From the NCBI RefSeq assembly GCF_022346995.1, contig NZ_JAKRNM010000005.1, positions 62,001 through 126,000 of the forward strand: a stretch of 64,000 bases of DNA, given 5' to 3'. Each line of letters opens with the position of its first letter. The stretch's first letter is position 1. The notes beneath the pieces are model-generated. The model was not told where the DNA came from, made no database searches, and was given only the letters and a program-made list of their open reading frames with translations. The position numbers and the translations under genes are program-made. Below, in pieces: positions 1 to 8,748 of the stretch. This DNA is from Paenibacillus sp. ACRRY. GTDB lineage: Bacteria > Bacillota > Bacilli > Paenibacillales > Paenibacillaceae.

Positions 1-101
1 ACGGGTAGTTTTTCTTTTGCCTTTATTAAAGTGATTCTAGACTTTATTAAATTTTTTAGAGGCTTCTCCATTATCACAACTTTAGCAAACTGATCATCCA
101 C
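1..101 (-). CDS. Possible 5' end of a lysine-rich ORF running off the left edge
   Basis: An open frame starts at a GTG (101-99) and runs leftwards for 33 codons without a stop, giving a lysine-rich peptide. A purine-rich AGGGGG (120-115) lies 13 bases upstream, which is rather far for a ribosome site. It follows the TnpC-like gene and could be element cargo. It is too short to assign to a family and could be chance. Confidence 0.2.
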   Translation of the reverse strand, partial: MDDQFAKVVIMEKPLKNLIKSRITLIKAKEKLP

Positions 102-203
102 CTGATCTATATTTCCCCCTGTAGCCTATTCAGTTTGAAATAAGAAAAAAAGTAAGATGTTGTTCTGGTACAAGACGAAGTTTTTTTAAAACTATCTGGA
201 GAT

Positions 204-887
204 CTACCGTTCTTTTTTAAATATATTCCGGTACTTGTCTTCCATTTTTGACAGACTGGAATTTGTTTCTGATAAATCCGATCCTTCTGTTTCAAAAAAT
301 GTTTCTAAATCTTCCAAACTGACATGTTTTCTGTTGTTTTTATCAAACTGTATTAAATTGTGTTTGACCTGGTATTGAGAATGTAGGTGAGAAAAGACAC
401 TCGAAACCATTTGCTGATTATATAACTGTTCGTAATGTCTTACTTGTGATTGCAACAACCGTATCTCATCGTTTTTCATTTTCAACTCAGCACTGTAGTC
501 TTTTCTTTGATTCAGCTCTTTTTTTAAAGTGTTAACCTTACTATATAGCTCGTGGAATGCCGTTTCAATGAAATAAAGCTCGTTAATTATTTTGTTCTTA
601 TCATTTTTATAATAGTCAAAAATTTGTTCAATATTTGGGAAGTAGACATCATCATTTTCGGATATTCCTACTGACACTGAAACAGGATTATTTAACGTTT
701 CTAATGTATCAGGAATACGTCTACTCCACGTATTTCTTCCGATACCGGTTTCTTTCTCTAATAATAAATAAGTTAGTTTTTTACCTTTAAATTTCTTTTT
801 TATGTCCAACGCAATTTCCTTGAGTTGTTTGTCAGTATAATTGGAAGGTCTGCCTTTCCCGGCTCTTTTTTCTTGTTCTTTAGTCAT
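204..887 (-). CDS. TnpC-like accessory protein of the recombinase element
   Basis: A 227-residue protein, last of the four element genes, whose start overlaps the end of the preceding recombinase gene by 8 bases. GGAAG of a GGAGGAAG ribosome site lies about 6 bases upstream of the ATG. The N-terminus (about residues 8-55) is basic with a KGRPSNYT stretch and looks like a helix-turn-helix. Residues of about 90-150 are rich in E, K, L and N and look like a coiled coil. This is the pattern of Tn554 TnpC-type proteins, which in Tn554 influence the efficiency and orientation of insertion. The call rests on architecture and gene order, since the protein is longer than Tn554 TnpC. Confidence 0.6.
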   Translation of the reverse strand: MTKEQEKRAGKGRPSNYTDKQLKEIALDIKKKFKGKKLTYLLLEKETGIGRNTWSRRIPDTLETLNNPVSVSVGISENDDVYFPNIEQIFDYYKNDKNKIINELYFIETAFHELYSKVNTLKKELNQRKDYSAELKMKNDEIRLLQSQVRHYEQLYNQQMVSSVFSHLHSQYQVKHNLIQFDKNNRKHVSLEDLETFFETEGSDLSETNSSLSKMEDKYRNIFKKER

Positions 888-2556
888 ATCTTTCTTCCTC
901 CATCAAGATCGACTCCACGACTGCTTTATGATTCATGTATTTAACAAGTTTCATCGAATTTGTCTTTAAAATTTCATCCGAATAAGGATGCTTTGATAAG
1001 AGTGATGAACTGCTCTGTTCCTTCATTACTAGGTGTAGTTCATTCATTCGTTGATTAAGCATACCGGAGTAATCCTGCAGCCATTCAATCCCTTGTTCAT
1101 ATTTCTCAATATCCGGTTTAAAAACGTAGTTATTGCATATCCTACAATCTTCAACACACGAAGATGGGAAAATTTCTTTCATTTCCTTACAATAACCGTA
1201 GTCTACTTTTAACATATCCCATGTGTCTTGGTTATTGTAAATCTTTCCTCTATCGTATGCATCCCGTCTCCATCCAATAAATCCTTCAGGCATAGTATCT
1301 GAAATCTTACGTTCTAGCATTTTTTGAGCCAATATATAGACATATGATTGAGAGAAATGTTCGGCGTGTGAATAATAATTATCCTGTGTGGCAATAACAT
1401 CGTGCCCAGCCATTCTGGCGATAGAAAGCATGTTAAAGCCCTGCAGGAACATATTGATAATTGCAAAATGTCGGGTATCTCCAGGCTTAATTTTTTCAAG
1501 GTTTGTCTCCGAATATAAACCTTCAACAACCTCGATATAAAATTCCTGCAGCAAAAACTCAAAATTGTACAGTGTCATTCGATTGAATGCTTGACGTTTT
1601 GGTTTTTTTCGAAACATCTGATAGAAATCTCTTGGAAAAAGGTATTCATCTTTAATTCCAAATTCATTTAGCTTCATTTTGTAGATAGAGATTAATTGGT
1701 AGGTTTTGGCGTCTATTTGGATTGAATCATACTTAATAACTCTTTCTGGTGAATCACTTTCATTTTTGATCCTGGGGACTTTAAGCCACATGGATTCATC
1801 GTTTCTATGTTCAAGGCAGTCTATATTCATTAAGAGTAACTCAGTCGGTCTTTGAGGCAAGATATTCGTGATAAGCCACCAAAACATAATAGGCATAAAT
1901 TTTAGGGTGTTTTCTATTGGTTTGGTTTGAAAAAAATCATTTACAATATCATTGAAAATAAGTACATCGTGGAAGTGTGGCAAGTTTCTATTTCCGGATG
2001 TTGCAAAAGGAATGCTACTACAGATCCGTAATACTTCCTCTCCTTGTTCGAAGGGGAAGAAACTGATGAAGTTCTTTAGTACGTTTGAAAGGGTGTAAGC
2101 ACGTGGTTCTGACATTGATAACAACTTGTCTTTCAAGTTATTTGTTTGTTCTAAACCCTTGGATAATCGTATAGTTTTTTTTAAAAATTGCAATTCGTCA
2201 TAACACTTATGCGAGCTTACTCCAGAAGATTTGCGCAAGGTTATAAAGGCTTTAACCGCTTCATTTAGGTCCCCATATATATCAAGATCAAATACCAGTT
2301 GAAAATCATTCGCCTTTATCTTGCAAGGCAAAGTCCAAATATGGTCATAAAAAGAATCTGCCACAATATACCCATTTTCTTTTAGAGTAGAAAAATTGTT
2401 CAGATATAATGTGCTATCTGTTTTATCGTACTGTAAATGTTCGATCACACTTACTGTTGATTTTCCAACCAAGTCTTGAGAAAGTTTAAATTCCAAAATG
2501 TCCACCTTATTCAATATATATTTTGTCTGCCAGTTGGCTGAGTTTTTCTCGAACAT
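880..2556 (-). CDS. Tyrosine recombinase/integrase (third recombinase of element)
   Basis: A 558-residue protein with a C-terminal phage-integrase-type catalytic domain. Visible active-site elements are Arg236 in LPQRPTEL, box II around GDTRHFA with Arg362, the AGH motif (His385), and the nucleophile Tyr394 or Tyr395 in QDNYYSH. The first His of the HxxR box is replaced by Gly359. After the catalytic domain is a cysteine motif (C-x3-CVEDCRIC) that may bind zinc. Its ATG overlaps the end of the upstream recombinase gene by 50 bases and lacks a convincing ribosome site, so translational coupling is likely. It probably acts with the other two recombinases in strand exchange. Confidence 0.8.
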   Translation of the reverse strand: MFEKNSANWQTKYILNKVDILEFKLSQDLVGKSTVSVIEHLQYDKTDSTLYLNNFSTLKENGYIVADSFYDHIWTLPCKIKANDFQLVFDLDIYGDLNEAVKAFITLRKSSGVSSHKCYDELQFLKKTIRLSKGLEQTNNLKDKLLSMSEPRAYTLSNVLKNFISFFPFEQGEEVLRICSSIPFATSGNRNLPHFHDVLIFNDIVNDFFQTKPIENTLKFMPIMFWWLITNILPQRPTELLLMNIDCLEHRNDESMWLKVPRIKNESDSPERVIKYDSIQIDAKTYQLISIYKMKLNEFGIKDEYLFPRDFYQMFRKKPKRQAFNRMTLYNFEFLLQEFYIEVVEGLYSETNLEKIKPGDTRHFAIINMFLQGFNMLSIARMAGHDVIATQDNYYSHAEHFSQSYVYILAQKMLERKISDTMPEGFIGWRRDAYDRGKIYNNQDTWDMLKVDYGYCKEMKEIFPSSCVEDCRICNNYVFKPDIEKYEQGIEWLQDYSGMLNQRMNELHLVMKEQSSSSLLSKHPYSDEILKTNSMKLVKYMNHKAVVESILMEEERYD

Positions 2557-5410
2557 ATTGGATACTTAAAAATGCCTCAATATATTCCTCACCAAAAAAG
2601 TTGATTCCTTCGTCAAGAAGGAGTAGTAAATTTAAAAGAAAGTAAGACTCTTTTTTGCGAATGGCATCATGTTCAGTACTTTCAATCGAATTAATTAACC
2701 GATCAAATTCACCACTAAGTTCAATTAATAAGTAATTCTTTGGAATGATGTTTGCGCATGAATAACATGAATTCAATCGCGGGTATTCACATTTTGGAAA
2801 TGTAATGCACTGAGCGTTTTCTGTTTTTGACGGCATCTCTCCTTTAAAAATCTTTACTATTAATTTAATACAACTTTCTTTTTTCAACTTTGCCAATCTC
2901 GACATAACTGAGCTTCGTTTTTCCCTTATCTGCAAGAGAAATTGAGCCCATAATTCGGTTTTAACAGGACTAGCTAATTGATTTCGCATTGCTGAAATGG
3001 CCAGTGTTTTATCTTCCAATGTTCGGTACATATCATCTTTTTCGTTGGCCAACAATATTAAGTAGTTATATAACCACCCAAAGTGTCCTCGTCTGAATAA
3101 GTTGGACGAGACCTGATCCAAGCTCCCGTCTTTGTTTGTAGATTGAACATAAATAGCCGTGGTTTCAGCTTTGTTGTGAGACCGTACCCTTTGAGTTAGT
3201 TCTAACGCTATATCAGAATCATTTCCATCTTCTTTACTAATACTAAAAAAAAGGTAAGTTAAGGTGCTATTGTTAAACTTCAAGCTTTTAAAAGGTTCAA
3301 GTGTCGAATCCCACTTGAAAAAATGATGATGCCGGTCTTTCCCAGAGGTGGCAATCGTCTTGATTTGGGTCCCTATAATGAAGGATTCAAGAAGCAATGA
3401 GTCTCCATTTTTCTTTCTGTGCAATTCAGAGACAATCATTGCTGTTGATAGTGGCTCCACCAGATCTGGATCGACTAGGAATGTAACGAATGAAGTTGTT
3501 TTGCTTGTCTTGGTCGAGCGAAATTTTAAATACAATTGATTAACGACTTTTTGGCATTGTGTTTTCGTTAATGTATTATTATTGAACCAGTCCAAGGAGT
3601 CGACTTGAATGGAGGAGAGATCAAGAGTAGGAGTCTTAAAAACAATATCCGACGCTCTCCATGCGTTCGTAAGATGCATAATTGTAAAGAACCACATGTT
3701 TGCATAATACTCATCAATAATGGCATTAGGTAAGTGTAACACTATATCTTTTACATACCTGTAAAAGGAATGAAATATCACAGGTGAATATATTTCTTTT
3801 TCTTTTTTTTTAAAGTTGTTTTTATTAGATACTACATATTGTTTGGGAACAGGGAGGTTCCGACTGGAAAAGTAATAGTAATAAAACTGAACAAAAATTC
3901 GTTTAGTATGTGCATTAATCAGTTGTTCAAATATGATTTGGTCTAGTTCATTAACGCCCAATTCATGTAAATTTTTGTCCTGACTCCTTAATTTTTCGAA
4001 CAAAGATTTGTAAATATTGAAAAAAGAACGGATGTGTCTTGGGTTTCCTCTTAACTTACTAAATTTAATTTTACAAAACTCTGAAAATAGGTCAGCCGTT
4101 TTTCCTAAATGAGATGGCAAAGGAAAAACAGTCATATAATCTAATAGCTCTTCTAAGGCGTATTTATTCGTGTAGATATCTAACTTATTATCGTAGTTGT
4201 GGTGGCGAGTGTTCTCAATAAATTGATTAGCCTCATCAATTGGTACAAAATACATTCCTTTAATCTTTAGGGCATTTGGAAACAACTGTTTCTTTCTAAC
4301 TTTCAATCGAAGTGAACCTTGTGGCACTCCGGTTTTTTCGGCTATCATCCCTAGACTTAATGTATTTACAGGAATACGCTCTGCTTTCTTTTTCTCAATT
4401 AGAGAAACAGGAATACGATCTACTTTCTTTTTCTCTATTAGAGAAATTCGAGGTTGTTTATAATCAGCAATTGATTCTAGAGGAATCATCCATCTGGTCT
4501 GGTTTTTGTTTAACGGAACTTTAATAGCTTCTTTAATTTCTCCTGTGTTTATAAGATAGTACACCCTCATGAGATCGATTTGTAATATCTCGGAAGCTGC
4601 TTTGATAGTTACATAGTTTTCGTAACCTGGAATTAAAAGATGTACTTTATTTGAAGGGGAGACTTTAGGCTTCTTATCATTTACTAGCTCTTTAATAAGA
4701 TCTAAATCCTTATGATGTATATATGGAGTGTCCATATGCAAGATATACGGTATTTTTGATTTCCAATATTGAAAATCAAAGTCTATATTCAATATTTTTT
4801 TAGCCTGAAATATTCTTAAGTATTTATCTGGACTAAAACCAGTGAAATATCCAATGCTTTGTTTAATCTCCCCTATAGAATCCACTTTAAATAAGTATTT
4901 GTCTTTGTAGTAATGGAAGTCTACAAGTAAGCCACTTTTAATAAGCCTATATATTTTCTCAGGATTAATATGCAGAATTTCACTCAGTTGTTTGACATCT
5001 ATACAATCATTTTCATTTACGTAACCACTCAGTTTCTTTATTACATCAATGGAGCTAAGGGGGATAAAGGCTCCCTTGCCATTCTGAAAAACCCGATCTT
5101 TTACCCATCCTTTTTTTATCCAATTCAGATATGTTTCATGACTGATATTAAAGAGCTCAAGAAATTCTTGCAGACACATATGCTCGTCAGTATTTATATA
5201 TCCGAGATTCTTTTTTATTAAGGGGATAGTTTCCTGTGGTATTAAGAATTTATTATCCATTTTAATGATTGATTGAATTTTCCCCTCAGATATCCATTTT
5301 AAAATGGTGCCGTAGGTGACATTAAAAACTCTTGCAAGTTCAAATGTAGTAAGATATTCAGATGTATTATTCAATTCATTAATGCTCCTTTTGACTGTTA
5401 CGTTCTTCAA
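2507..5410 (-). CDS. Large TnpB-like recombinase with tandem N-terminal HTH domains
   Basis: A 967-residue protein. Residues 1-400 contain up to six tandem excisionase/MerR-like helix-turn-helix units, starting near residues 18, 76, 135, 197, 266 and 348. Each has a helix pair, a turn and a strand ending in a pattern like FLIP, and the fourth is the most divergent. Residues 410-760 resemble a tyrosine recombinase with Arg585 (NAWRASD), His745 and Tyr754 (HNKAETTAIYV). The HxxR motif expected near 715-722 is absent (STLTYLFF). Cysteines 868, 874, 882 and 885 form a possible zinc knuckle. It overlaps the preceding gene by 32 bases. The role is inferred: target-site or end recognition, with possibly impaired catalysis. 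Confidence 0.75.
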   Translation of the reverse strand: MKNVTVKRSINELNNTSEYLTTFELARVFNVTYGTILKWISEGKIQSIIKMDNKFLIPQETIPLIKKNLGYINTDEHMCLQEFLELFNISHETYLNWIKKGWVKDRVFQNGKGAFIPLSSIDVIKKLSGYVNENDCIDVKQLSEILHINPEKIYRLIKSGLLVDFHYYKDKYLFKVDSIGEIKQSIGYFTGFSPDKYLRIFQAKKILNIDFDFQYWKSKIPYILHMDTPYIHHKDLDLIKELVNDKKPKVSPSNKVHLLIPGYENYVTIKAASEILQIDLMRVYYLINTGEIKEAIKVPLNKNQTRWMIPLESIADYKQPRISLIEKKKVDRIPVSLIEKKKAERIPVNTLSLGMIAEKTGVPQGSLRLKVRKKQLFPNALKIKGMYFVPIDEANQFIENTRHHNYDNKLDIYTNKYALEELLDYMTVFPLPSHLGKTADLFSEFCKIKFSKLRGNPRHIRSFFNIYKSLFEKLRSQDKNLHELGVNELDQIIFEQLINAHTKRIFVQFYYYYFSSRNLPVPKQYVVSNKNNFKKKEKEIYSPVIFHSFYRYVKDIVLHLPNAIIDEYYANMWFFTIMHLTNAWRASDIVFKTPTLDLSSIQVDSLDWFNNNTLTKTQCQKVVNQLYLKFRSTKTSKTTSFVTFLVDPDLVEPLSTAMIVSELHRKKNGDSLLLESFIIGTQIKTIATSGKDRHHHFFKWDSTLEPFKSLKFNNSTLTYLFFSISKEDGNDSDIALELTQRVRSHNKAETTAIYVQSTNKDGSLDQVSSNLFRRGHFGWLYNYLILLANEKDDMYRTLEDKTLAISAMRNQLASPVKTELWAQFLLQIREKRSSVMSRLAKLKKESCIKLIVKIFKGEMPSKTENAQCITFPKCEYPRLNSCYSCANIIPKNYLLIELSGEFDRLINSIESTEHDAIRKKESYFLLNLLLLLDEGINFFGEEYIEAFLSIQYVREKLSQLADKIYIE
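4370..4447 (-). repeat. Two tandem 39-bp repeats inside the large recombinase gene
   Basis: Two near-identical 39-bp units (4370-4408 and 4409-4447) encode a 13-residue repeat, ISLIEKKKVDRIP then VSLIEKKKAERIP, at residues about 322-347. It lies in the linker between the fifth and sixth helix-turn-helix units. It looks like a recent in-frame duplication that lengthens the linker. Confidence 0.85.
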
Positions 5411-6629
5411 TCAATTTTGGAATGTATAAGCCATGCATATTATTAAATTTATCTTCTAGTTTCTTTCGGATGCGTTCAGTCCTCGACATATAGGAAAGAG
5501 AAGAAAGAAGGCTTTTGTCACCGCGAGGAAATGCGATATCGTAAGGATTTTCAGCTACCTCTGCTAATATATTTGTAAAAGTTCCTCTACCAATGTGGGT
5601 GGACCAATTCATCATGCTCAAATGGTGGGCAATCAGTTTATCCTCGCTGTTTCCGTATGACTTTAGGTATTCTATAAAGCTTCTTTTTAATTTATCAAAG
5701 TATTGACGATAACTACGTCCGGACATCGCTTTTCCATCTCTGTTTACAAAAAGCGCGTTGCTTTTATCTGTCGGTGCGAACAATTCAATATGATCAAGGA
5801 ATAGAGCCTCACCCCAATCCCTAATTTGAAAAACCCTTTGGTTTCTACTACGTTTTACATTACTGCTGCCAGAACTATCCTTAAGGTCAGTACGGAAGTT
5901 TTGATCCTTGATTTCAAATAGAAAATCTCCATTTACTATTTTTCTTCGTAGCTGAGTACGCTTTAAATTGACAACTTCTCCAGCCCGAAGCCCACCAAAC
6001 ATTTGTAGATAGACTCCAAGCGCAATCGGCCTTGCGACAAGGATAGCTATTTCTATTAATAGAGGTATATATTGAATGGGGAATGAATGCTCCACATTTG
6101 ATGGACGATGATCCGGGTAGATTACTTGAAAAGGGGATTCGTAATAGTATTTTCCGTACAGTGTTTCTTTTTTGTTAAACTTATTTATGTTTAGGTTACT
6201 TACGCCCTTGTTAATCAACCAAAGATAGAAGCGTGTAAGAGTCCTTTCATTGTCTTTTACTGAACCTCTAGATTGTCCTTCAGAAGTAAGTAAATTAAGA
6301 TAATAATTTCCCTCCACAAAAGTCAAATCAGACAGCGAGTGAATATTCATATTACGTTTATTTAATAGTAAGTAATTAAGGAATTTAACAGTATTCAGGG
6401 CGTGCTTCCGCTGAGTGTTGAACTTCCTTGTCTGCCAGTAGTTTAAGATAAACTCTGTAAATGGATGGATTATGTGAGTGCCAGTTGTAAGATTTTTTAA
6501 TGCTATCACTGCGAATTGCTTTTTTATAATTTTCCCGTCACTTAATGTTCCCCAATCAATCCAAACAGAAATCATAATAAATTTAAATTTCCGCAATTTA
6601 ATTATTGTAGATAATTTTGATTTGCCCAT
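5379..6629 (-). CDS. TnpA-like tyrosine recombinase (first recombinase of element)
   Basis: The start was set at the ATG at 6629 because GGAGG (6638-6634) lies 4 bases upstream; an in-frame TTG at 6782 would add 51 residues but has no ribosome site. This gives 416 residues. The N-terminal half looks like a SAM-like core-binding domain. The catalytic domain shows Arg215 (FGGLRAGEV), the HxxR box His345-Ile-Gly-Arg348, and the nucleophile Tyr380 (SSLSYMS). The usual Gly-His before the tyrosine reads RGD here. It is the promoter-proximal gene of the element and probably the main catalytic recombinase. Confidence 0.85.
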   Translation of the reverse strand: MGKSKLSTIIKLRKFKFIMISVWIDWGTLSDGKIIKKQFAVIALKNLTTGTHIIHPFTEFILNYWQTRKFNTQRKHALNTVKFLNYLLLNKRNMNIHSLSDLTFVEGNYYLNLLTSEGQSRGSVKDNERTLTRFYLWLINKGVSNLNINKFNKKETLYGKYYYESPFQVIYPDHRPSNVEHSFPIQYIPLLIEIAILVARPIALGVYLQMFGGLRAGEVVNLKRTQLRRKIVNGDFLFEIKDQNFRTDLKDSSGSSNVKRSRNQRVFQIRDWGEALFLDHIELFAPTDKSNALFVNRDGKAMSGRSYRQYFDKLKRSFIEYLKSYGNSEDKLIAHHLSMMNWSTHIGRGTFTNILAEVAENPYDIAFPRGDKSLLSSLSYMSRTERIRKKLEDKFNNMHGLYIPKLIEERNSQKEH

Positions 6630-6633
6630 TTGT

Positions 6634-6638
6634 CCTCC
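6634..6638 (-). promoter_or_regulatory. Ribosome binding site deciding the TnpA-like start
   Basis: GGAGG on the minus strand with 4 bases to the ATG at 6629. It supports the 416-residue form over the longer TTG-initiated form. Confidence 0.7.
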
Positions 6639-6646
6639 AATAGGAA

Positions 6647-6660
6647 TGTACTTTTGTACA
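6647..6660. repeat. Short inverted repeat upstream of the recombinase operon
   Basis: TGTAC-TTTT-GTACA is a perfect 5-bp inverted repeat with a 4-base centre, between the element end and the first recombinase gene. It could be a recombinase core site or an operator controlling the operon. Confidence 0.5.
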
Positions 6661-6782
6661 ATATTATCAAATTGTAATATGATGGATATAATATGTTTAC
6701 CATAATAACATTTTGATATTTTCGTACAGTTAATTTTTTCACGAAAACCCTTAGAATCTTTAATTTCAACTCTATTTTTCAA

Positions 6783-6810
6783 TTATTTTTGTGCATTTTA
6801 TTTTTGTGCA
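6783..6810. repeat. Paired direct repeats at the element end
   Basis: TTATTTTTGTGCA occurs at 6783-6795 and again at 6798-6810, a 15-bp period. The pair lies immediately inside the point where RtcB homology begins. Direct repeats beside an integrase-type element end are typical of arm-type or end-recognition sites. That function is inferred. Confidence 0.6.
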
Positions 6811-6825
6811 AATGAATGGAGATAA

Positions 6826-7404
6826 ATGTATTGGGACGGAATGACACTCGCTGGCCGGTATGCCTATGCAGGACGAGATTATGTTATAGAACAGGTCCTT
6901 GGTATTCTTGGAGCGAGTGCGGAGTACTCGGTGCATAACCATCATAACTTTGCCTGGAAAGAACAGCATATGGGTGAAGACGTGGTTGTCGTCCGCAAGG
7001 GAGCAACCCCGCTGGCACCCGGGCAGCTTGGTTTTGTCGGAGGCAGCATGGGAGATATCTCAGTGATTGTCGAGGGCATCCACAGCGAGGAAAATACGGA
7101 ATCCTACCGCAGCACGGTACATGGGGCTGGACGGATCATGAGTCGTACCCAGGCTGCCGGGAAAATGAACTACAAGCTGCGCACCCGCATGGGCGGGGAG
7201 ATAAGTGAAGAACAGATGCATGCGGCCATACGTGCGTATGGCGTGGAGCTCAGGGGTGCAGGTACAGACGAAAGCCCATTTGTGTATAAAAAGCTGCAGG
7301 ACGTCCTGAATGCTCATGCAGACACTCTGAAAATCAATCATGTGCTGCGCCCTGTTGGCGTTGCCATGGCTGGTGGCAATGAATTTGATCCATATAAGGA
7401 CTAG
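6826..7404 (+). pseudogene. rtcB: RtcB-type RNA ligase, 5'-truncated by the element
   Basis: The 192-residue frame matches only the C-terminal half of RtcB, the GTP- and Mn-dependent ligase that seals 2',3'-cyclic-phosphate and 5'-OH RNA ends. Recognisable segments are the HNHHNF metal-ligand region, VRKGATPLAPGQLGF, VGGSMGD, and VHGAGRIMSRTQ with the His that becomes guanylylated (His99 of this fragment). The N-terminal metal-binding part is missing, and the codon before the first ATG is TAA within element sequence. A chance GGAG precedes the ATG, so a fragment might still be translated, but an active ligase is unlikely. The 5' half should lie on the far side of the element. Confidence 0.85.
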
Positions 7405-7476
7405 TGAACGAGGTTCTGTCCGGGAGTCCTTGTTTAATTATGAATGATATGAACTTAAAAGAAGAAGGTGAGCACC

Positions 7477-8655
7477 ATGAGAAACTGCGCATTGTACAGC
7501 TCCCAGTTTGACCTGGATCAGCTGTTGGAACTTATTCAATCCATCTATCCACAGGATAAGATCATACGCAAGGAAGACAAGACTCATATTCAGGTTATCC
7601 GCAAGAAGTGGCTCAGCAAGACAACCAAGGGCTTCAACATCATGACAAGTCAGACACATCCTGAAGAATTTGCTTCAATGATGAACGGCATGATGGGGTT
7701 CATGAGTCAGATTGAAGGACGAAATCCGGCACTGCAGGAAAAAGTGCTAATTAAATGCTCGACCCTGAATATGGTTGTTGGAATTGAGACCGAAGAGGAC
7801 ATATCGGAGGAGTTTTTCCAAGAATTATTGAAGCTTGCTCAAGGGCTGGATGCGGTTATTTTTTGGGGAGGCGGCTCCCTGCTGAACGCACAAGGGCAGC
7901 TGTTGCTGGACGTGAATGGGGAATCGGAGGTAGAGGATTACCAAGTGACAGCGCACACCAGTCTTTTGGATGATGTCAGACCACCGTCCGAGACAGGCAC
8001 TCGCCGCAAGGAAAATTCCGAGTCTATTATGGCAACGCAGGGGATTCCATTCAATGTGCACTTACCCGCAAGGGCTGGAGATGAGCATACAACAATCCGA
8101 AGCGTGGAAGAAGTGGCACAACGAGCGGTAGCTTTATGTATTGCAGCACTCAAGGGTGAATGCCTCGGTGCAGGAGAAAGTGCAGAGGACACGGCAACAC
8201 TCGTTCAGGAAGTCATCGACAAGTACGATGCAGCCTCATTTTTCTCCCCAGCGGAGAAAAGGTTTATCGAGCAGCATGAAGCGCAGCAGCAGGAAGTCAT
8301 CACCTTTTCGTGGGGATACGAAGCCTATCATGTCATGCTGTGGGCGCTTGGTTATGTCGATGAGCTGGGAGCTCCAGTAGAGCTATGTAACGTTGGACAG
8401 GCCGTAGGTCATTTGCAGCAAAAGGATAGCTTCGAGGAATTCCTCGCAGGTGCATCCCTGCGGAGCAAAAGTGAAATTCTCGATGCGGCCGACCTGATCT
8501 ACCGTTACAACTGGGTTTGTGTGAACAGCCGGATTAATGAGCAGACACCTCCCGCGGGATTGAATGGAGGCGTGGCTTACGAACGCCACCGTGCATTGAA
8601 TTGGCTCATTTGTTATATGGATCAGGGATGGGATGACGTTCGGACAGATACGTAA
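7477..8655 (+). CDS. DUF4272 domain protein
   Basis: A 392-residue protein. The ATG at 7477 was chosen because AAGGTG lies 5 bases upstream; an in-frame GTG at 7468 lies inside that site. The C-terminal half (about 205-390) carries the DUF4272 pattern: RSVEEVAQRAVAL, then FSWGYEAYHVMLWALG, and a charged end. The N-terminal half (about 1-170) is a separate alpha/beta region. The family has no known function. The gene lies 72 bases after the rtcB remnant in the same direction and ends in a strong terminator. No signal peptide or membrane segment is seen, so it is probably cytoplasmic. Confidence 0.75.
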   Translation: MRNCALYSSQFDLDQLLELIQSIYPQDKIIRKEDKTHIQVIRKKWLSKTTKGFNIMTSQTHPEEFASMMNGMMGFMSQIEGRNPALQEKVLIKCSTLNMVVGIETEEDISEEFFQELLKLAQGLDAVIFWGGGSLLNAQGQLLLDVNGESEVEDYQVTAHTSLLDDVRPPSETGTRRKENSESIMATQGIPFNVHLPARAGDEHTTIRSVEEVAQRAVALCIAALKGECLGAGESAEDTATLVQEVIDKYDAASFFSPAEKRFIEQHEAQQQEVITFSWGYEAYHVMLWALGYVDELGAPVELCNVGQAVGHLQQKDSFEEFLAGASLRSKSEILDAADLIYRYNWVCVNSRINEQTPPAGLNGGVAYERHRALNWLICYMDQGWDDVRTDT

Positions 8656-8691
8656 TAAGCATAGCGGACTATAATATGTAGGCATGATCTC

Positions 8692-8734
8692 AAAATCCCC
8701 CAAGCCAGTCAAACACTGGCGTGGGGGATTTTTT
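8692..8734. terminator. Intrinsic terminator between convergent genes
   Basis: A strong hairpin pairs AATCCCCC and GCCAGT with ACTGGC and GGGGGATT, followed by a T run. A-rich sequence on the other side lets it also serve the convergent LacI-type gene. Confidence 0.9.
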
Positions 8735-8748
8735 GTCGTTAGCGTGGT

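Larger units (their letters stand above)
1..6825 (-). mobile_element. Tn554/RIT-like multi-recombinase element inserted in rtcB (left end outside window)
   Basis: Four co-directional minus-strand genes overlap one another by about 8 to 50 bases: three tyrosine-recombinase-like proteins followed by a small TnpC-like protein. This is the arrangement of Tn554-type (TnpA-TnpB-TnpC) and recombinase-in-trio elements. The segment is clearly more AT-rich than the flank. On its right it stops abruptly inside an RtcB reading frame at about 6811-6828, next to two 13-bp direct repeats. No left junction and no 5' half of rtcB are visible, so the element, with any cargo, continues left of position 1. The exact boundary is inferred. 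Confidence 0.8.

Noticed and set aside
5379..6782. Longer first recombinase starting at TTG 6782
   Set aside because: No ribosome site there, and the extra 51 residues lie in AT-rich end sequence. GGAGG at 6638-6634 fits the ATG at 6629.
6772..6969. Minus-strand frame over the rtcB junction
   Set aside because: It is a shadow of the rtcB fragment on the opposite strand with no ribosome site or family match.
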